Assembly (NCBI GenBank): GCA_025210655.1
Contig: JAOARG010000028.1
Coordinates: 40,080-104,079, forward strand
DNA: 64,000 nucleotides
Source of the DNA: Bacillota bacterium
Lineage (GTDB): Bacteria > Bacillota > Clostridia > Peptostreptococcales > Acidaminobacteraceae
Direction of reading: 5' to 3'
In this document: positions 51,743 to 62,366 of the stretch, piece by piece
How the letters are laid out: each line of letters begins with the position of its first letter
Position numbering within the stretch: position 1 is the first letter of the stretch
Notes under the pieces: model-generated
What the model saw: the letters and a program-made list of their open reading frames with translations, nothing else
The model's database searches: none
Told to the model about the DNA's origin: nothing
Made by a program: the position numbers and the translations under genes

Positions 51743-54700
51743 ATGGGGAAAATACAAGGAATTAAAAAGGTAATGGTAATAGGTTCAGGTCCTATAGTAA
51801 TTGGTCAAGCAGCAGAGTTTGATTATTCAGGCACACAGGCCTGTCATGCCCTTAGGGATGAAGGAGTAGAATCGGTTCTTTTAAATAGTAATCCTGCTAC
51901 AATAATGACAGATACTGAAACGGCAGACAATGTTTATATAGAACCAATGACAGTAGAAACAGCTAGAAAAATAATCGAGAAAGAAAAACCTGATGGAATA
52001 ATAGCTGGATTAGGAGGTCAAACCGGCCTTAATTTGACAGTAGCACTTGATGAGGCCGGAATTCTTGAAAAGTACAATGTGAAAGTCCTTGGAACTTCCA
52101 TAGAAAGTATAAAGGATGGTGAAGACAGGGATAGATTCAGATCTTTTATGAATAAGATAGAGGAGCCTGTTATAAAAAGTGAAATAGTAGAGACACTAGA
52201 TCATGGTATTGAAGTAGCAAGGGAACTTGGATATCCAGTAGTACTAAGACCAGCATATACTATGGGAGGTACTGGAGGGGGTATAGTAGACAGTGAAGAT
52301 ATGCTAAAAGAAAAACTTGCCCTTGGTCTTAAACTAAGTCCTGTTACACAGGTCCTTGTGGAAAAATCCATATACGGCTGGAAAGAAGTAGAGTATGAAG
52401 TGATGAGGGATATAGCAGGTAGTAAAATTTGTGTGTGCAACATGGAAAATATAGATCCGGTTGGTATCCATACAGGGGATAGTATAGTTGTGGCTCCAAG
52501 TCAGACTCTATCAGATAAGGAATATCAGATGTTGAGAACGTCTGCCCTTAAAATAATAGATGAAATAGGGATAATAGGTGGATGTAATGTACAGTTTGCC
52601 CTAAATCCAAATAGCTTTGAATATGCAGTAATAGAAATAAATCCAAGGGTATCGAGATCATCTGCCCTAGCCTCAAAAGCTACAGGATATCCTATCGCCA
52701 AGGTATCTGCAAAACTAGCACTTGGATATAGACTTGAAGAAATACTAAACGATGTAACAAAAAAGACCTTTGCATGCTTCGAGCCTTCACTGGATTATGT
52801 TGTAACGAAGATACCAAAGTGGCCATTTGAAAAGTTTGATGGTGTATCAAATGCACTGGGCACAAAGATGACCGCGACAGGGGAAATCATGTCAATTGGT
52901 AGAACATTAGAAGAGTCTTTAATGAAGGGGATAAGATCATTAGAAATAAAAAAACATACCCTAAGTGATAAAAGCTTGAAGGACAAAAATATAGTTTCCC
53001 TAAGGGAAATGGTAAAGACCCCTTATGATGAAAGAATATTTGCATTAGGAGAATTAATAAGAAGAAAATACAGCATGGAAAGATTACATGAGATAACACT
53101 TATCGATAAGTTCTTCCTTAATAAGTTTAAAGAAATAATCCAAACAGAAATTGCAATCGAAGAAAAAGGTCTTAAGGGAATCGATAGAGAAATGATGATA
53201 AGAATCAAGGAAATTGGACTATCTGATAGGGGAATCAGTCAACTTGCAGGATGTGAGATTGAAGAAGTTTATGCCTTAAGAAAAGCATACAAAATAGAAA
53301 GATCTTATCTTGCAGTTGATACATGTGCAGGTGAGTTTGAAGCAGAAACACCTTACTACTACTCTACCTTTAATGAGGCCAGTGATGTGAAGAAAACTCA
53401 CGGAAAAAAAGTCGTGGTTGTAGGTTCGGGACCAATAAGAATTGGTCAGGGAATAGAGTTTGATTATGCATCAGTCCACTGTATCAAAGCACTGAAAAAA
53501 CTTGGATATGAAGCAATCATAGTAAATAACAATCCTGAAACAGTTAGTACAGATTTCAATGTAGCAGATAAACTCTACTTCGAGCCAATAACACCAGAAG
53601 ATGTTCACAGTATAGTAGAAGAAGAAAATGCAGATGGAGTAATAATACAGTTTGGAGGACAGACATCAATAAAACTTTCAAAGTTTCTAGAAGAGAAAAA
53701 CATAAAAGTCTTCGGAACTAGTGAATCGGGGATAAGAATGTCAGAAGATAGGGATGAGTTCAACGGACTTTTATCAGAAATAGGAGTTGCCCAACCGGAG
53801 GGGAAATGTGTCTATACAGCAAGGGAAGGTATAGAAAAAGGAAATGACCTTGGATATCCATTAGTAGTAAGACCATCTTATGTACTAGGTGGAAGAGGAA
53901 TGGAAATAACATATGATGAAACGCAGCTTTCAAGATATCTAGAAGCGGGATTCCAAAGAGATAAGAAAAATCCTATATTACTTGATAAGTACTTAGTTGG
54001 AAAAGAGATAGAAATAGATGCAGTATATGATGGTGAAAATATTCTAATACCAGGAATCATGGAGCATATAGAAAGATCAGGAGTTCACTCAGGGGATAGT
54101 ATGACAGCTTACCCAGCAATATCCCTTACAGATGAAGATAAGATGAACATACTAGATATAGCTAGAAAGATTGCAAAGGGCATAGGAGTACTGGGGATAT
54201 TCAACATACAATTTATAAAATATCAAGAAAAAATGTATGTAATAGAAGTAAATCCAAGAGCCAGCCGTACAGTACCATATATAAGTAAGGTTACAGGATT
54301 ACCAATAGTAGAACTTGCAACAAGGGTATCATTAGGGGAAAAACTAAATGACTTAGGATACGGAGTAGATTTATATAAGGAGCCTGAAATAAAAAGTATC
54401 AAAATTCCTGTATTCTCAACACAAAAACTAGAAAATGCAGAGATTTCCCTAGGACCAGAAATGAAATCCACAGGAGAAGTACTGGGAATAGGAAAAAGTT
54501 ACAATGAAGCCTTCTATAAAGGATTTATAGGAAGCGGAAGCAACTTCGACTTCCAAGAAAAAACATACCTTGCTACAATAAAAGACAAGGACAAGGAAGA
54601 ATTCCTAGAAATAGCCAAAAGACTAGACAAATTAGGGTTTAAGTCATACGCAACACCTGGTACATGGTCATACCTAAAAGAAAACGGAATAGAAGGATTA

Positions 54701-54958
54701 TTAGTAGAAAAACTATCAAAATCACAAAATACAATAGAAGACATAATAGGCCAAGACAAAGTAGATTTCATAATAAACACACCAACCCTAGGCTACAATG
54801 CCAAAAAAGATGGATTCAAAATCAGAAGACTAGGAATAGAAAGGGGAATGAGTGTATTCACATCACTAGACACAATATCCCTATACCTAAAGGTTATGGA
54901 AAATGAAGGACATAAGAAGGACTATGAAGTTATAAATTTAAACAGTTTAGCTAATTAG
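51743..54958 (+). CDS. carB: Carbamoyl-phosphate synthase large subunit
   Basis: A 1071-residue CarB with the two homologous ATP-grasp halves. The first opens [20 protein letters not shown] and the second [20 protein letters not shown] (about 550). A C-terminal MGS-like allosteric domain covers the last 140 residues. It makes carbamoyl phosphate for pyrimidines and arginine. AAGGAG (51726-51731) serves ATG 51743; TTG 51737 is an alternative six bases upstream. The 17-base gap to carA supports cotranscription. Confidence 0.97.
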   Translation: MGKIQGIKKVMVIGSGPIVIGQAAEFDYSGTQACHALRDEGVESVLLNSNPATIMTDTETADNVYIEPMTVETARKIIEKEKPDGIIAGLGGQTGLNLTVALDEAGILEKYNVKVLGTSIESIKDGEDRDRFRSFMNKIEEPVIKSEIVETLDHGIEVARELGYPVVLRPAYTMGGTGGGIVDSEDMLKEKLALGLKLSPVTQVLVEKSIYGWKEVEYEVMRDIAGSKICVCNMENIDPVGIHTGDSIVVAPSQTLSDKEYQMLRTSALKIIDEIGIIGGCNVQFALNPNSFEYAVIEINPRVSRSSALASKATGYPIAKVSAKLALGYRLEEILNDVTKKTFACFEPSLDYVVTKIPKWPFEKFDGVSNALGTKMTATGEIMSIGRTLEESLMKGIRSLEIKKHTLSDKSLKDKNIVSLREMVKTPYDERIFALGELIRRKYSMERLHEITLIDKFFLNKFKEIIQTEIAIEEKGLKGIDREMMIRIKEIGLSDRGISQLAGCEIEEVYALRKAYKIERSYLAVDTCAGEFEAETPYYYSTFNEASDVKKTHGKKVVVVGSGPIRIGQGIEFDYASVHCIKALKKLGYEAIIVNNNPETVSTDFNVADKLYFEPITPEDVHSIVEEENADGVIIQFGGQTSIKLSKFLEEKNIKVFGTSESGIRMSEDRDEFNGLLSEIGVAQPEGKCVYTAREGIEKGNDLGYPLVVRPSYVLGGRGMEITYDETQLSRYLEAGFQRDKKNPILLDKYLVGKEIEIDAVYDGENILIPGIMEHIERSGVHSGDSMTAYPAISLTDEDKMNILDIARKIAKGIGVLGIFNIQFIKYQEKMYVIEVNPRASRTVPYISKVTGLPIVELATRVSLGEKLNDLGYGVDLYKEPEIKSIKIPVFSTQKLENAEISLGPEMKSTGEVLGIGKSYNEAFYKGFIGSGSNFDFQEKTYLATIKDKDKEEFLEIAKRLDKLGFKSYATPGTWSYLKENGIEGLLVEKLSKSQNTIEDIIGQDKVDFIINTPTLGYNAKKDGFKIRRLGIERGMSVFTSLDTISLYLKVMENEGHKKDYEVINLNSLAN

Positions 54959-54986
54959 CCCAGCATGTTTACAGACATTGGATTTC

Positions 54987-55015
54987 AACCGCATCAGTGA
55001 TTGATGCGGTTTTCT
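54987..55015 (+). terminator. Terminator after carB
   Basis: AACCGCATCA and TGATGCGGTT flank GTGAT, followed by TTCTTTT. Confidence 0.88.
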
Positions 55016-55584
55016 TTTGCCTAAACTAGCCTAATGTTCTTTACTACTTTTCCTTGAGAAAAGCTGAGAAGAGTTCCTTATAGTCACGAATAGTGCTTCG
55101 CGGGTAGTACAAAAGGCAATCCTTGCTTTTGTGAGTAGAGATTGATAAATCAATCAGCATGGAAATTTTACATAGGTAAAATAATTAGTTTGAAAAGGTC
55201 TTTTATTATATCGTTTTACCCTAGTAAAACTTCATTGATGATTGCAAAGTAATCTCTAATCGATGAAGTATTAAAGCAGTCGCTCATATCATAAAAACCC
55301 GGACCAATATATCGGAGTGACTTTGCCCTAAAAAACTAGTTCAAGAATCAATGTCCCATTGACATCCAAGAAAAAATACATTAGAAAATAAGACCCCGAT
55401 TCAACTGATTTTCACTACAAAGAAATGACCCATCAACAAATTAGTTTCACCCTATAAGAAAAAATCCCTTCCTATAAGACAAACAGACTACCCGACTATC
55501 AGACTAAACCATCTTTTGCTCTATTGCTCCATCACAAAGTGATATTTGCTCGATAAATAAAAATTACTTATCTTTGCTCCTTAA
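55016..55584. repeat. Non-coding region with diverged array modules
   Basis: No gene is apparent. It holds an ATGGA-ATTTTAC/GTAAAAT module at 55159 like those at 19793 and 32589, the stem CGTTTTACCCTAGTAAAAC (55214-55232), ACTTCATTGATGATT with AATCGATGAAGT (55228-55270), and a segment TGACCCATCAACAAATTAGTTT (in two parts, 55428-55449) resembling 50086-50107 in the 49.6 kb array. It looks like a decayed relative of the TCTAGG-type cores. Confidence 0.5.
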
Positions 55585-55757
55585 GCCTAAATTAGCCTAA
55601 AGCATTACAGTCGCGCCTAATCATTGCTTAGCAATTAGCCTAAGATTGTACTTAATGTCTCTTACTTTTCAAAATGAAAAGTAAGAGACAAACAACCTTA
55701 GGCCAGCTACAAAGTAGTAATTAGGCGTGATCAGAGTAACATTAGGCAACATTAGGC
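55585..55757. repeat. Cloverleaf-like inverted repeat, GCCTAA linker, copy 2
   Basis: Paralogue of 43196-43371 with the same order of stems. The side hairpin CTGA/TCAG is now CTAC/GTAG (55707-55717). The apical stem CTATTACTTTTC/GAAAAGTAATAG is now GTCTCTTACTTTTC/GAAAAGTAAGAGAC (55657-55689). Both differences preserve pairing. The main stem GTCGCGCCTAAT with ATTAGGCGTGAT contains a G-T wobble. It ends about 100 bases before the next gene. Confidence 0.88.
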
Positions 55758-55802
55758 CAAGTAGAAAACCTTTTATTAAATGACGATACCCTCCAAAAAT
55801 GC

Positions 55803-55833
55803 TATACTAAAACTAATTACAATATATTGTAAT
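55803..55833 (+). promoter_or_regulatory. Promoter -10 and 18-bp palindromic operator
   Basis: TATACT (55803-55808) is followed by ATTACAATATATTGTAAT (55816-55833), a perfect 18-bp palindrome positioned at the start of the transcript, where a repressor could block transcription of the gene at 55859. Confidence 0.6.
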
Positions 55834-55858
55834 AAACAAACAATAAATGGAGGTCGCT

Positions 55859-56839
55859 ATGGGATTAGAAATTAGAGAAGCTCAGCACATAATTGAGTAT
55901 CACAAGGATGATGTTGATAGTATTAGACTTGCTATGGAAAAATACGTATACCTACTTGAAGAGTATGAAGCATTTGATGATTGTGAATGTATTGTAGGAT
56001 TCAGACATACTGGTGGTCCTATTGGAATGAACCACTTTGAATGGTATCCTGAATTACAAAAGTTTATAGTTGAGAAGTCATATTATTTTTTTGAAGATTC
56101 AAATAGAAATGATCTTGCCTCGACAATGACTAGTGAGTCGCTATTTTTCCTATGTGCAGTAGCACATCCGGGATTAGAAGAAGAAATCAAAAAAACATGT
56201 GAGAAAATGGTATTATATATGAACGACAGAGGTTGTCCTGAGGATGTTTTATTAACTGAAGAGTATCCATTTGGACTTGAAGCATTACATATTGTAGCGA
56301 CAAAGTATCCCAAGTATGGTTATTTACTAGGAGCATTTATTCACTTTGGATGGGATGAAGAGCTGGAAAAAGGACTTAGTGTCATGGCTGATTGGGTAAA
56401 GGATATAGGTATTACAGGAGATTCTATCAAAGCATATTGCTATTGTGATAATTCTAGGGCAAGAAATATGATGTTGGGTTATGATTTTTACTATGATCCA
56501 GTAGAATCATCAGATCAAATAGATTCAAATTTTGATTTACTAAGTTATTTCAAAAAATATCCTAATGCAATAGATTTCTTTGCAGAGACATATACTAATA
56601 AGCTAAAAGAATATCCACTATATCAACATGTTGATGAGTTCCAAGTTTTTAGTGAATGTCCTATAAGAGAAAGGGTAATGGAGCTAATGTTTGTCCATGA
56701 TCCGATGGATTATGATATGGAGGAAGATGAAGAAGAATATATTGAAAAACCATTCTTAAATATGACTGGTGCCCAGGCAGCAGATAAAATTAAAGAAGCG
56801 ATAGAAGTAAAGCTTGGACACAGTGTGATGAATAAATAA
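55859..56839 (+). CDS. Hypothetical protein
   Basis: A 326-residue soluble, acidic protein rich in aromatic residues that I do not recognise. It has no signal peptide or transmembrane helix. Features are GFRHTGGPIGMNHFEWYPEL near 47, repeated helix-like segments that suggest an alpha-solenoid, YCYCDNSRARNMMLGYDFYY, and an acidic tail DYDMEEDEEEYIE. ATG 55859 follows GGAGG; the frame opens at 55847. It is monocistronic with its own operator-like palindrome. Confidence 0.75.
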   Translation: MGLEIREAQHIIEYHKDDVDSIRLAMEKYVYLLEEYEAFDDCECIVGFRHTGGPIGMNHFEWYPELQKFIVEKSYYFFEDSNRNDLASTMTSESLFFLCAVAHPGLEEEIKKTCEKMVLYMNDRGCPEDVLLTEEYPFGLEALHIVATKYPKYGYLLGAFIHFGWDEELEKGLSVMADWVKDIGITGDSIKAYCYCDNSRARNMMLGYDFYYDPVESSDQIDSNFDLLSYFKKYPNAIDFFAETYTNKLKEYPLYQHVDEFQVFSECPIRERVMELMFVHDPMDYDMEEDEEEYIEKPFLNMTGAQAADKIKEAIEVKLGHSVMNK

Positions 56840-56848
56840 ATGTTAATT

Positions 56849-56893
56849 AACTAGCCCTTAGAAATCATAGGATTTTAAGGGCTAGTTCTTTTT
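56849..56893 (+). terminator. Terminator after the hypothetical gene
   Basis: AACTAGCCCTTA and TAAGGGCTAGTT form the stem; CTTTTTATAT follows. Confidence 0.8.
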
Positions 56894-56959
56894 ATATCTA
56901 AATGCTATACTGAGTACGAGAATAAATCAACTATAATCAAGCAGAAAGAAGAGAGGTCT

Positions 56960-57889
56960 ATGAAAAAATCGGAACGTTTAAATGGAGTTATTTTACTACT
57001 CAAAGAGCATAAACGTATGACTGCAAAAGATTTGGCAGATTATTTCGAAGTTAGTGAAAGGACAATATATAGAGATATTGATGCCCTAAGTCAACTTAAA
57101 GTACCTATTATTGCTTATGAAGGTCTGGGTGGGGGGTATGAGATTAGCCCTGACTACTTTATTCCTAGTATACACTTAAGTCCTCAAGAAAGTACGATTT
57201 TATTAATGGTGCTAAAGATGGGGTCAGAGATCAAAATTCCAAATCTTTCAAGAAGTTATGACCTGATTAAAAGTAAAATTGTAAATGTCTTAGAAAAATC
57301 TTATTGTGATGAAGTGGATACAATGCTGGATAAAATTCATTTTTATATTTCAAAAATTGAACCGATTGCTTATGAAGAAGACATTATGATTTCTCTATTA
57401 GAATCGATAAAAATTAATCATCGTGTTAAAATTATATATTCTGCACCTAGAAATCAGCAAGTTACAGAAAGAGTTATTTCTATCCAACAGTTATTTTTTG
57501 AAGACGGTGCTTGGTATATATCTGGCTACTGTCACCTAAGAAAAGAGAAGAGAACTTTTAGAATTGATCGTATAAATAGTGTTGAAGTACTTGACGAAGA
57601 AGCGCTGATGGTTCAAGCACTTAAAAGTTCAACTGACAAATTTCAACGTACAAATTTTGAAATTTTGATTAAGGAAGACTTTTATAGGGTGATAAAAGAA
57701 AATGAGTATATGAAAAATCATGAGATCGTATTTTGTGATGAGTACATAACTCTTAATGTAACAACTAAATTTGTAGATAAAATTTTTGAATTAGCTCTTA
57801 TGTATCCTGATCAATTTATGATACTGGGTCCTATTGAAAAAATCAGTCAACTAAAATCAAAAATTATAAAGTTGAATAAAATATATTAG
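56960..57889 (+). CDS. HTH/WYL-domain transcriptional regulator (YafY-like)
   Basis: A 309-residue regulator. The N-terminal HTH_11 is RMTAKDLADYFEVSERTIYR. A WYL domain covers about 135-215 (RVKIIYSAPRN, EDGAWYISGYCHLRKEKRTF) and a WCX-type C-terminal part follows. WYL domains bind ligands such as nucleotides or nucleic acid. GAGAGG precedes the ATG. It lies just upstream of the phosphotriesterase-like gene in the same direction, with a terminator between, so it may regulate that gene. Confidence 0.92.
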   Translation: MKKSERLNGVILLLKEHKRMTAKDLADYFEVSERTIYRDIDALSQLKVPIIAYEGLGGGYEISPDYFIPSIHLSPQESTILLMVLKMGSEIKIPNLSRSYDLIKSKIVNVLEKSYCDEVDTMLDKIHFYISKIEPIAYEEDIMISLLESIKINHRVKIIYSAPRNQQVTERVISIQQLFFEDGAWYISGYCHLRKEKRTFRIDRINSVEVLDEEALMVQALKSSTDKFQRTNFEILIKEDFYRVIKENEYMKNHEIVFCDEYITLNVTTKFVDKIFELALMYPDQFMILGPIEKISQLKSKIIKLNKIY

Positions 57890-57921
57890 AAACCCTGACA
57901 TAAAGTTGTCAGGGTTTCTTT
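57889..57921 (+). terminator. Terminator between regulator and hydrolase
   Basis: GAAACCCTGACA and TGTCAGGGTTTC pair around TAAAGT, starting at the last base of the regulator stop codon, with a short T-rich tail. Confidence 0.7.
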
Positions 57922-57950
57922 GTTATACTGTCTATAAAAAGGAGGTATTT

Positions 57951-58898
57951 ATGATAAATACGGTGTTAGGACCAATAGATAAAGAAAAACTAGGATTGAC
58001 ATTAGCCCATGAACATATCCAGTGGATATCTGATGAGCAAGTTTCTTATGATATGTATTATTCAAATAAGTATAATGATTCTTCTATAAATAAAAGTTTT
58101 CAGGTGATTTTTCCACTACTTATGTCCCTTAAAGAAAAGGGAATTCAAAGTGTAGTAGAAGCATCTCCACCAATAGGTGGTCAGAACATAAAATTATTGT
58201 ATCGTTTATCAAAAGAGACAGGTGTACATATAATTCCCTGTACGGGTTGGAATGTAGCCAAGGAAATGATTGAAGTTTTTCCAGATAGATTTAAAGATCA
58301 ATTAGTTAGGAGATGGGTGAGGGATTATGAAGAAGGTCTTGGTATTGTAGAAGATCATATTGTACGTCCATCCTATATTAAGTTGCTTTTAAGTAAGGTA
58401 CAGCTTCATAAAGCAGACAAAGAAATGTTAAAAGCAGCAATAGAGACATCCAAAAAAACAGGAATGGCAATTCATTGCCATATTCTCCAAGCTAAAAGCA
58501 TTAGCCATGTTTTAGAATTGTTAGAGGAAAATAATATGGATATGTCCCGTTTTATCTGGGCCCATGCAGACAAAGAGGCCGATAAAGAAACTATTATTCA
58601 AGTATTAGAAAGAGGTGCATATATAGGTATAGATAATGTTGTAAATGAACATTACAAAAAATGTTTTGAATTACTAAAATGGGCTATTGAAAGGGGTTAT
58701 AAAGATAGAATTTTTCTTTCAGAAGATTTAGATTTCTATGAAGAAGCTAGAAATAAGAATGGGTCAAAGTCAGGGAAGTTAATATCAGACTTCTTACCTT
58801 ATTGTAAATCAAGAGGTATTTCTAAGGAGGTACTGGATTATATATTAATCAATAATCCAGCTGAATTTTATAATATTAAACAATGTAAGGAGTTGTAA
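57951..58898 (+). CDS. Phosphotriesterase-like metal-dependent hydrolase
   Basis: A 315-residue TIM-barrel amidohydrolase of the PTE family. Metal ligands are in LTLAHEHI (HxH), the carbamylated-Lys strand region SYIKLLLSK, MAIHCHIL, FIWAHADKE and the terminal Asp in FLSEDLDFYEE. Members act as lactonases or phosphodiesterases; the substrate is not known here. The start ATG 57951 has AAGGAGG; the frame is open to 57906 within the terminator. Confidence 0.9.
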   Translation: MINTVLGPIDKEKLGLTLAHEHIQWISDEQVSYDMYYSNKYNDSSINKSFQVIFPLLMSLKEKGIQSVVEASPPIGGQNIKLLYRLSKETGVHIIPCTGWNVAKEMIEVFPDRFKDQLVRRWVRDYEEGLGIVEDHIVRPSYIKLLLSKVQLHKADKEMLKAAIETSKKTGMAIHCHILQAKSISHVLELLEENNMDMSRFIWAHADKEADKETIIQVLERGAYIGIDNVVNEHYKKCFELLKWAIERGYKDRIFLSEDLDFYEEARNKNGSKSGKLISDFLPYCKSRGISKEVLDYILINNPAEFYNIKQCKEL

Positions 58899-58900
58899 CA

Positions 58901-58978
58901 ATAAAAGATCATAGAAATCTTGATAAATATAAGTCTTTGTTAGAAGATGAAGGAAGTGTAAATAAAATAAAAATCTAG
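58901..58978 (+). other. Possible gene remnant
   Basis: Directly after the hydrolase, AAGGAG followed eight bases later by ATA opens a 25-codon frame reading IKDHRNLDKYKSLLEDEGSV and five more residues to TAG. The composition is protein-like but there is no normal start. It may be the broken start of a lost downstream gene. The sequence around 58893 (TTGTAACAATAAAA) recurs at 58979 as TTGTGACAATAAAA. Confidence 0.25.
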
Positions 58979-59013
58979 TTGTGACAATAAAAACTAATAG
59001 AAATACAAAAGAT

Positions 59014-59050
59014 CACTGAAAAAAAAATTATGCTTTTTTCAGTGGTTTTT
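59014..59050 (+). terminator. Terminator downstream of the hydrolase
   Basis: CACTGAAAAAA and TTTTTTCAGTG pair around AAATTATGC, followed by GTTTTTATAT. Confidence 0.75.
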
Positions 59051-59167
59051 ATATTACATATTTAGAAAAGAAAAAAATACCTCTACTAATATAGTAGTAG
59101 TTTACATCTATTTACAAATGGGTAGCTAGAATACATAGGTTGAATTATGTTTAAAAGAGGTGAAGGT

Positions 59168-60508
59168 ATGAGGTATAGAAATATCTTAAGAATCATTTTT
59201 ATATCCTTAATGATCTTATTAGTTTTAATTGGATGTGGAAGTAAATCTGAAACTAAGCAAGTTAAAGAAATTAAGGATGAAAGTAGAGAAAGTTTTTCTA
59301 AAGAAGTAACAGACAATGATGAAAATAAACTTGAGAAAAAAGATGAGAATCTAGAATCAGACTCATTAAAACTATACATAAGTGCAGATAGAACAGGCAC
59401 AAAGGAATCAGGAATAGCAATTGAACAAGGTATAAGAACAGCCCTTTCAGAAGTAGACTATACGGTAAATGGCAAAAAAATAGAGATTCTTATTTTAGAT
59501 CATAGAGGCTCTACACCTAGGGCAAATACACATCTTGAAAAATATTTAGAGGATGATAAAGCTTTAGCAGTATTTTCAGGTTTACATTCTCCACCCTTAT
59601 TAGCGAGTCTCGATTTTATAAATGAAAACGAAATATTAGTACTTGATCCATGGGCAGCTGCTGCACCAATTACAAGATATCCTTCAGAAGAAAATTGGGT
59701 ATTTAGACTATCAATTGACGATAGCAAAGCAGGTTATGTTATTTCGGAGTATGCAGTAAAAAAAGAAGATTTTGAAAGACCTTTCCTTCTCCTTGAAGAA
59801 ACAGGTTGGGGTGAATCAAATGAGAGAACAATGACATCGGCTTTAAATGATTTTTCAGTCGATATTGCAGGTACTGCTTGGTTCAACTGGAATTTAGGAA
59901 TAAATGAAGCAAAAATGTTATTAAGACAAGCTAAAGAATCTGATGCTGATGTAATATTCTTTGTAGGAAATGCCCCTGAGGGTAAAAAATTTGCAAAAGC
60001 AATGAGTGAACTAGAGGAGAAAGAAAGACTTCCAATAAGGAGTCATTGGGGAATTACTGGTGGTGACTTCCCAGAAGTAATAAGTAAAGATATAAGGGCA
60101 AATATAGATCTGAAATTTATCCAAACCAGTTTTTCCTTTACTGGTATGGGTGATAGTAAAATAGGTAACAAAGTATTTGATATTGCAAAAAACCTTTATC
60201 CAGATAGTATTAAAAAAGTTGAAGATATCAAGGCTCCTACAGGATTTATCCATAGTTATGATTTGACCAAAATTCTTATTAGAGCATTAGGACAATCAGA
60301 TTTAGATAGCGATATTAATACAATTAGATTGGAACTAAGAAACAATCTTGAAAATATTAATGGGAAGGTAGAAGGTTTGATTAAAACTTATGACAAACCA
60401 TTTACAGTATTTACAGAGGAAAATCCAGATGCACATGAAGCACTTAATATAATGGATTTCGTCATGGCTAAATATGGAGAAAACAATGAAATTATAATAC
60501 TACCTTAA
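59168..60508 (+). CDS. Periplasmic-binding-protein-like lipoprotein (branched-chain amino acid type)
   Basis: A 446-residue lipoprotein with lipobox VLIGC (Cys23 from ATG 59168) and a Lys/Glu-rich linker. A type I periplasmic-binding fold (Peripla_BP_6) follows: LKLYISADRTGTKESGIAIE, ILDHRGSTPRAN, GTAWFNWNLGINEAKMLLRQ. The site GAGGTGAAGG supports ATG 59168 over 59147. No permease or ATPase genes follow; instead a kinase and an HDOD response regulator do, so it probably presents a ligand to the sensor kinase. Confidence 0.88.
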   Translation: MRYRNILRIIFISLMILLVLIGCGSKSETKQVKEIKDESRESFSKEVTDNDENKLEKKDENLESDSLKLYISADRTGTKESGIAIEQGIRTALSEVDYTVNGKKIEILILDHRGSTPRANTHLEKYLEDDKALAVFSGLHSPPLLASLDFINENEILVLDPWAAAAPITRYPSEENWVFRLSIDDSKAGYVISEYAVKKEDFERPFLLLEETGWGESNERTMTSALNDFSVDIAGTAWFNWNLGINEAKMLLRQAKESDADVIFFVGNAPEGKKFAKAMSELEEKERLPIRSHWGITGGDFPEVISKDIRANIDLKFIQTSFSFTGMGDSKIGNKVFDIAKNLYPDSIKKVEDIKAPTGFIHSYDLTKILIRALGQSDLDSDINTIRLELRNNLENINGKVEGLIKTYDKPFTVFTEENPDAHEALNIMDFVMAKYGENNEIIILP

Positions 60509-60523
60509 GAGGGTGAATAAGAA

Positions 60524-62362
60524 ATGTTAAAATCAGAAAAGAAAATTCCGTTACAAAATATAGTTATAAGTATAGTTGTGATAATAATTACTATACTTGG
60601 ATTTATTATTTACAATGCAGTAGGAAATAATGTAGAAAAAATGCTACATGTGAACCAGGAGAAAAATATTGACCGTGAAATTAATGCTATAGAAAAAGAG
60701 ATAATATCATATATAGATACTATGAAAATAATACTTAATGATAATTCCAAATCTCCAATAGTAACTCAAGCAGTTATGCAACCGGAGTACGGAATTGCAA
60801 ATTTCAAGGATTTTCTTGATGATTTAAAAATATTAGATAATCAGTTTAATGTCACAGCAGTTGATTTTAGAGCAAAGACTATATACTCCAATAATCATAT
60901 AGGATATAGTGATTACAGTTCAGAAAAATGGACGAAAAAAATAATTTTAGAAGAGATAGAAAGTTATAAAGGTGTTTCTAAAATAAATTCAAATTATTAT
61001 TGGACCATTGCAGTTCCTGTTAAATACAATGGAAGTCCAGAGGGGATTTTAATAGCCGAAGTTCCAATAGAAGACGTTTATAGAAGTATTGGTTTTAGTA
61101 GTTCCTCAGAAGTACAGCTTGAGATTGTTAAAGATTCAGAACTGATACTGACTATTGGCGAAGTAGAAAATGGTTGGGAAAGGATTAAGGATTTGCCAGA
61201 GCTTGGAATAAAGCTGAAATTTATAGTTGATTCCACAGATTCGATTAATCTGTTAAAGCAATTAAGAAATAATATCTTATTAGTAATATTCTCATTTATT
61301 ATCATAACAGTATTGGTTCTTATTTTCGTAAGTAGGAGATTTATTGTACGTCCCCTCAATAGATTAAAGGGAATAATGGACAAATTTATGGAAAAAGGAT
61401 CCATTGCAAGTGACCGTTCAGGAGTATTGGTAAAAGAAATAAGTCAGTTGCAAGATCATTTCATAGATATGAGTCTAATAATAAGAAAAAGAGAAGATGA
61501 ACTAAAAGTAAGTGAAAAAAGTTTAATAGCAAAAAATGAAAGGCTAGAAAGTCTTATTAATGAGTTGGAATCAACCCAGTCCATGATAATTCAGCAAGAA
61601 AAACTTGCATCCATAGGTAGACTTGCTGCAGGTGTAGCCCATGAGCTAAACAATCCAATAGGATTTGTAAGCGGTAATTTTACAGCCCTAAAAGACTATG
61701 TACCAATGATAGTCAAATATATAGAATACCTAAAATCAGAGAATAAAGAGGACGTCAAAGATATAGACTTAAAGGATATGGAGTTTATTTTAGGAGATAT
61801 ACCTGAATTAATTGAAGAATCAGAAGAGGGTCTTAATAGGGTAACGGAAATAGTCAAAAACCTAAAAGAGTATTCTCGAATTGATAGGGTTAAAGATGAC
61901 AACTATGAGTTAAATAAAGGGGTATCTACTACCCTAATGATAGCAAAAAATGAATATAAGTATGTAGCTACAGTGAATACCAATCTTGGTGAAGTTCCAG
62001 ATGTGAAAGCAAATGGAAATGAGATAAATGAAGTTATTTTAAATATTATTGTAAATGCAGCACAGGCTTTAGGTGATTATGAGACAGATATTCAGAAAAC
62101 TATAGATGTTAAAACATATTCTGATGATAATTATTTATACTGCGAAATATCAGATAATGGTCCAGGTATTCCACCAGATATAATAGATAAGATATTTGAT
62201 CCTTTCTTTACAACTAAAGAACCAGGTAAAGGAACTGGATTAGGTCTCAATATTGCCTATAACATAATAAAAAATAAACATGATGGTGAACTATTGGTAA
62301 ATTCAACAGAGGGTAAAGGAACCACATTTGTAATAATGTTACCTATATTTGGAGAGGAATGA
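60524..62362 (+). CDS. Sensor histidine kinase with Cache-like sensor and HAMP
   Basis: A 612-residue kinase. Helices near 12-31 and 245-268 flank an extracellular Cache-like sensor of about 210 residues. HAMP, a coiled coil, HisKA ([20 protein letters not shown]) and HATPase ([30 protein letters not shown]) follow. It lies 15 bases after the lipoprotein gene and just before the HDOD regulator, so all three should be cotranscribed. The extracellular domain probably contacts the lipoprotein. Confidence 0.93.
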   Translation: MLKSEKKIPLQNIVISIVVIIITILGFIIYNAVGNNVEKMLHVNQEKNIDREINAIEKEIISYIDTMKIILNDNSKSPIVTQAVMQPEYGIANFKDFLDDLKILDNQFNVTAVDFRAKTIYSNNHIGYSDYSSEKWTKKIILEEIESYKGVSKINSNYYWTIAVPVKYNGSPEGILIAEVPIEDVYRSIGFSSSSEVQLEIVKDSELILTIGEVENGWERIKDLPELGIKLKFIVDSTDSINLLKQLRNNILLVIFSFIIITVLVLIFVSRRFIVRPLNRLKGIMDKFMEKGSIASDRSGVLVKEISQLQDHFIDMSLIIRKREDELKVSEKSLIAKNERLESLINELESTQSMIIQQEKLASIGRLAAGVAHELNNPIGFVSGNFTALKDYVPMIVKYIEYLKSENKEDVKDIDLKDMEFILGDIPELIEESEEGLNRVTEIVKNLKEYSRIDRVKDDNYELNKGVSTTLMIAKNEYKYVATVNTNLGEVPDVKANGNEINEVILNIIVNAAQALGDYETDIQKTIDVKTYSDDNYLYCEISDNGPGIPPDIIDKIFDPFFTTKEPGKGTGLGLNIAYNIIKNKHDGELLVNSTEGKGTTFVIMLPIFGEE

Positions 62363-62366
62363 TAAT

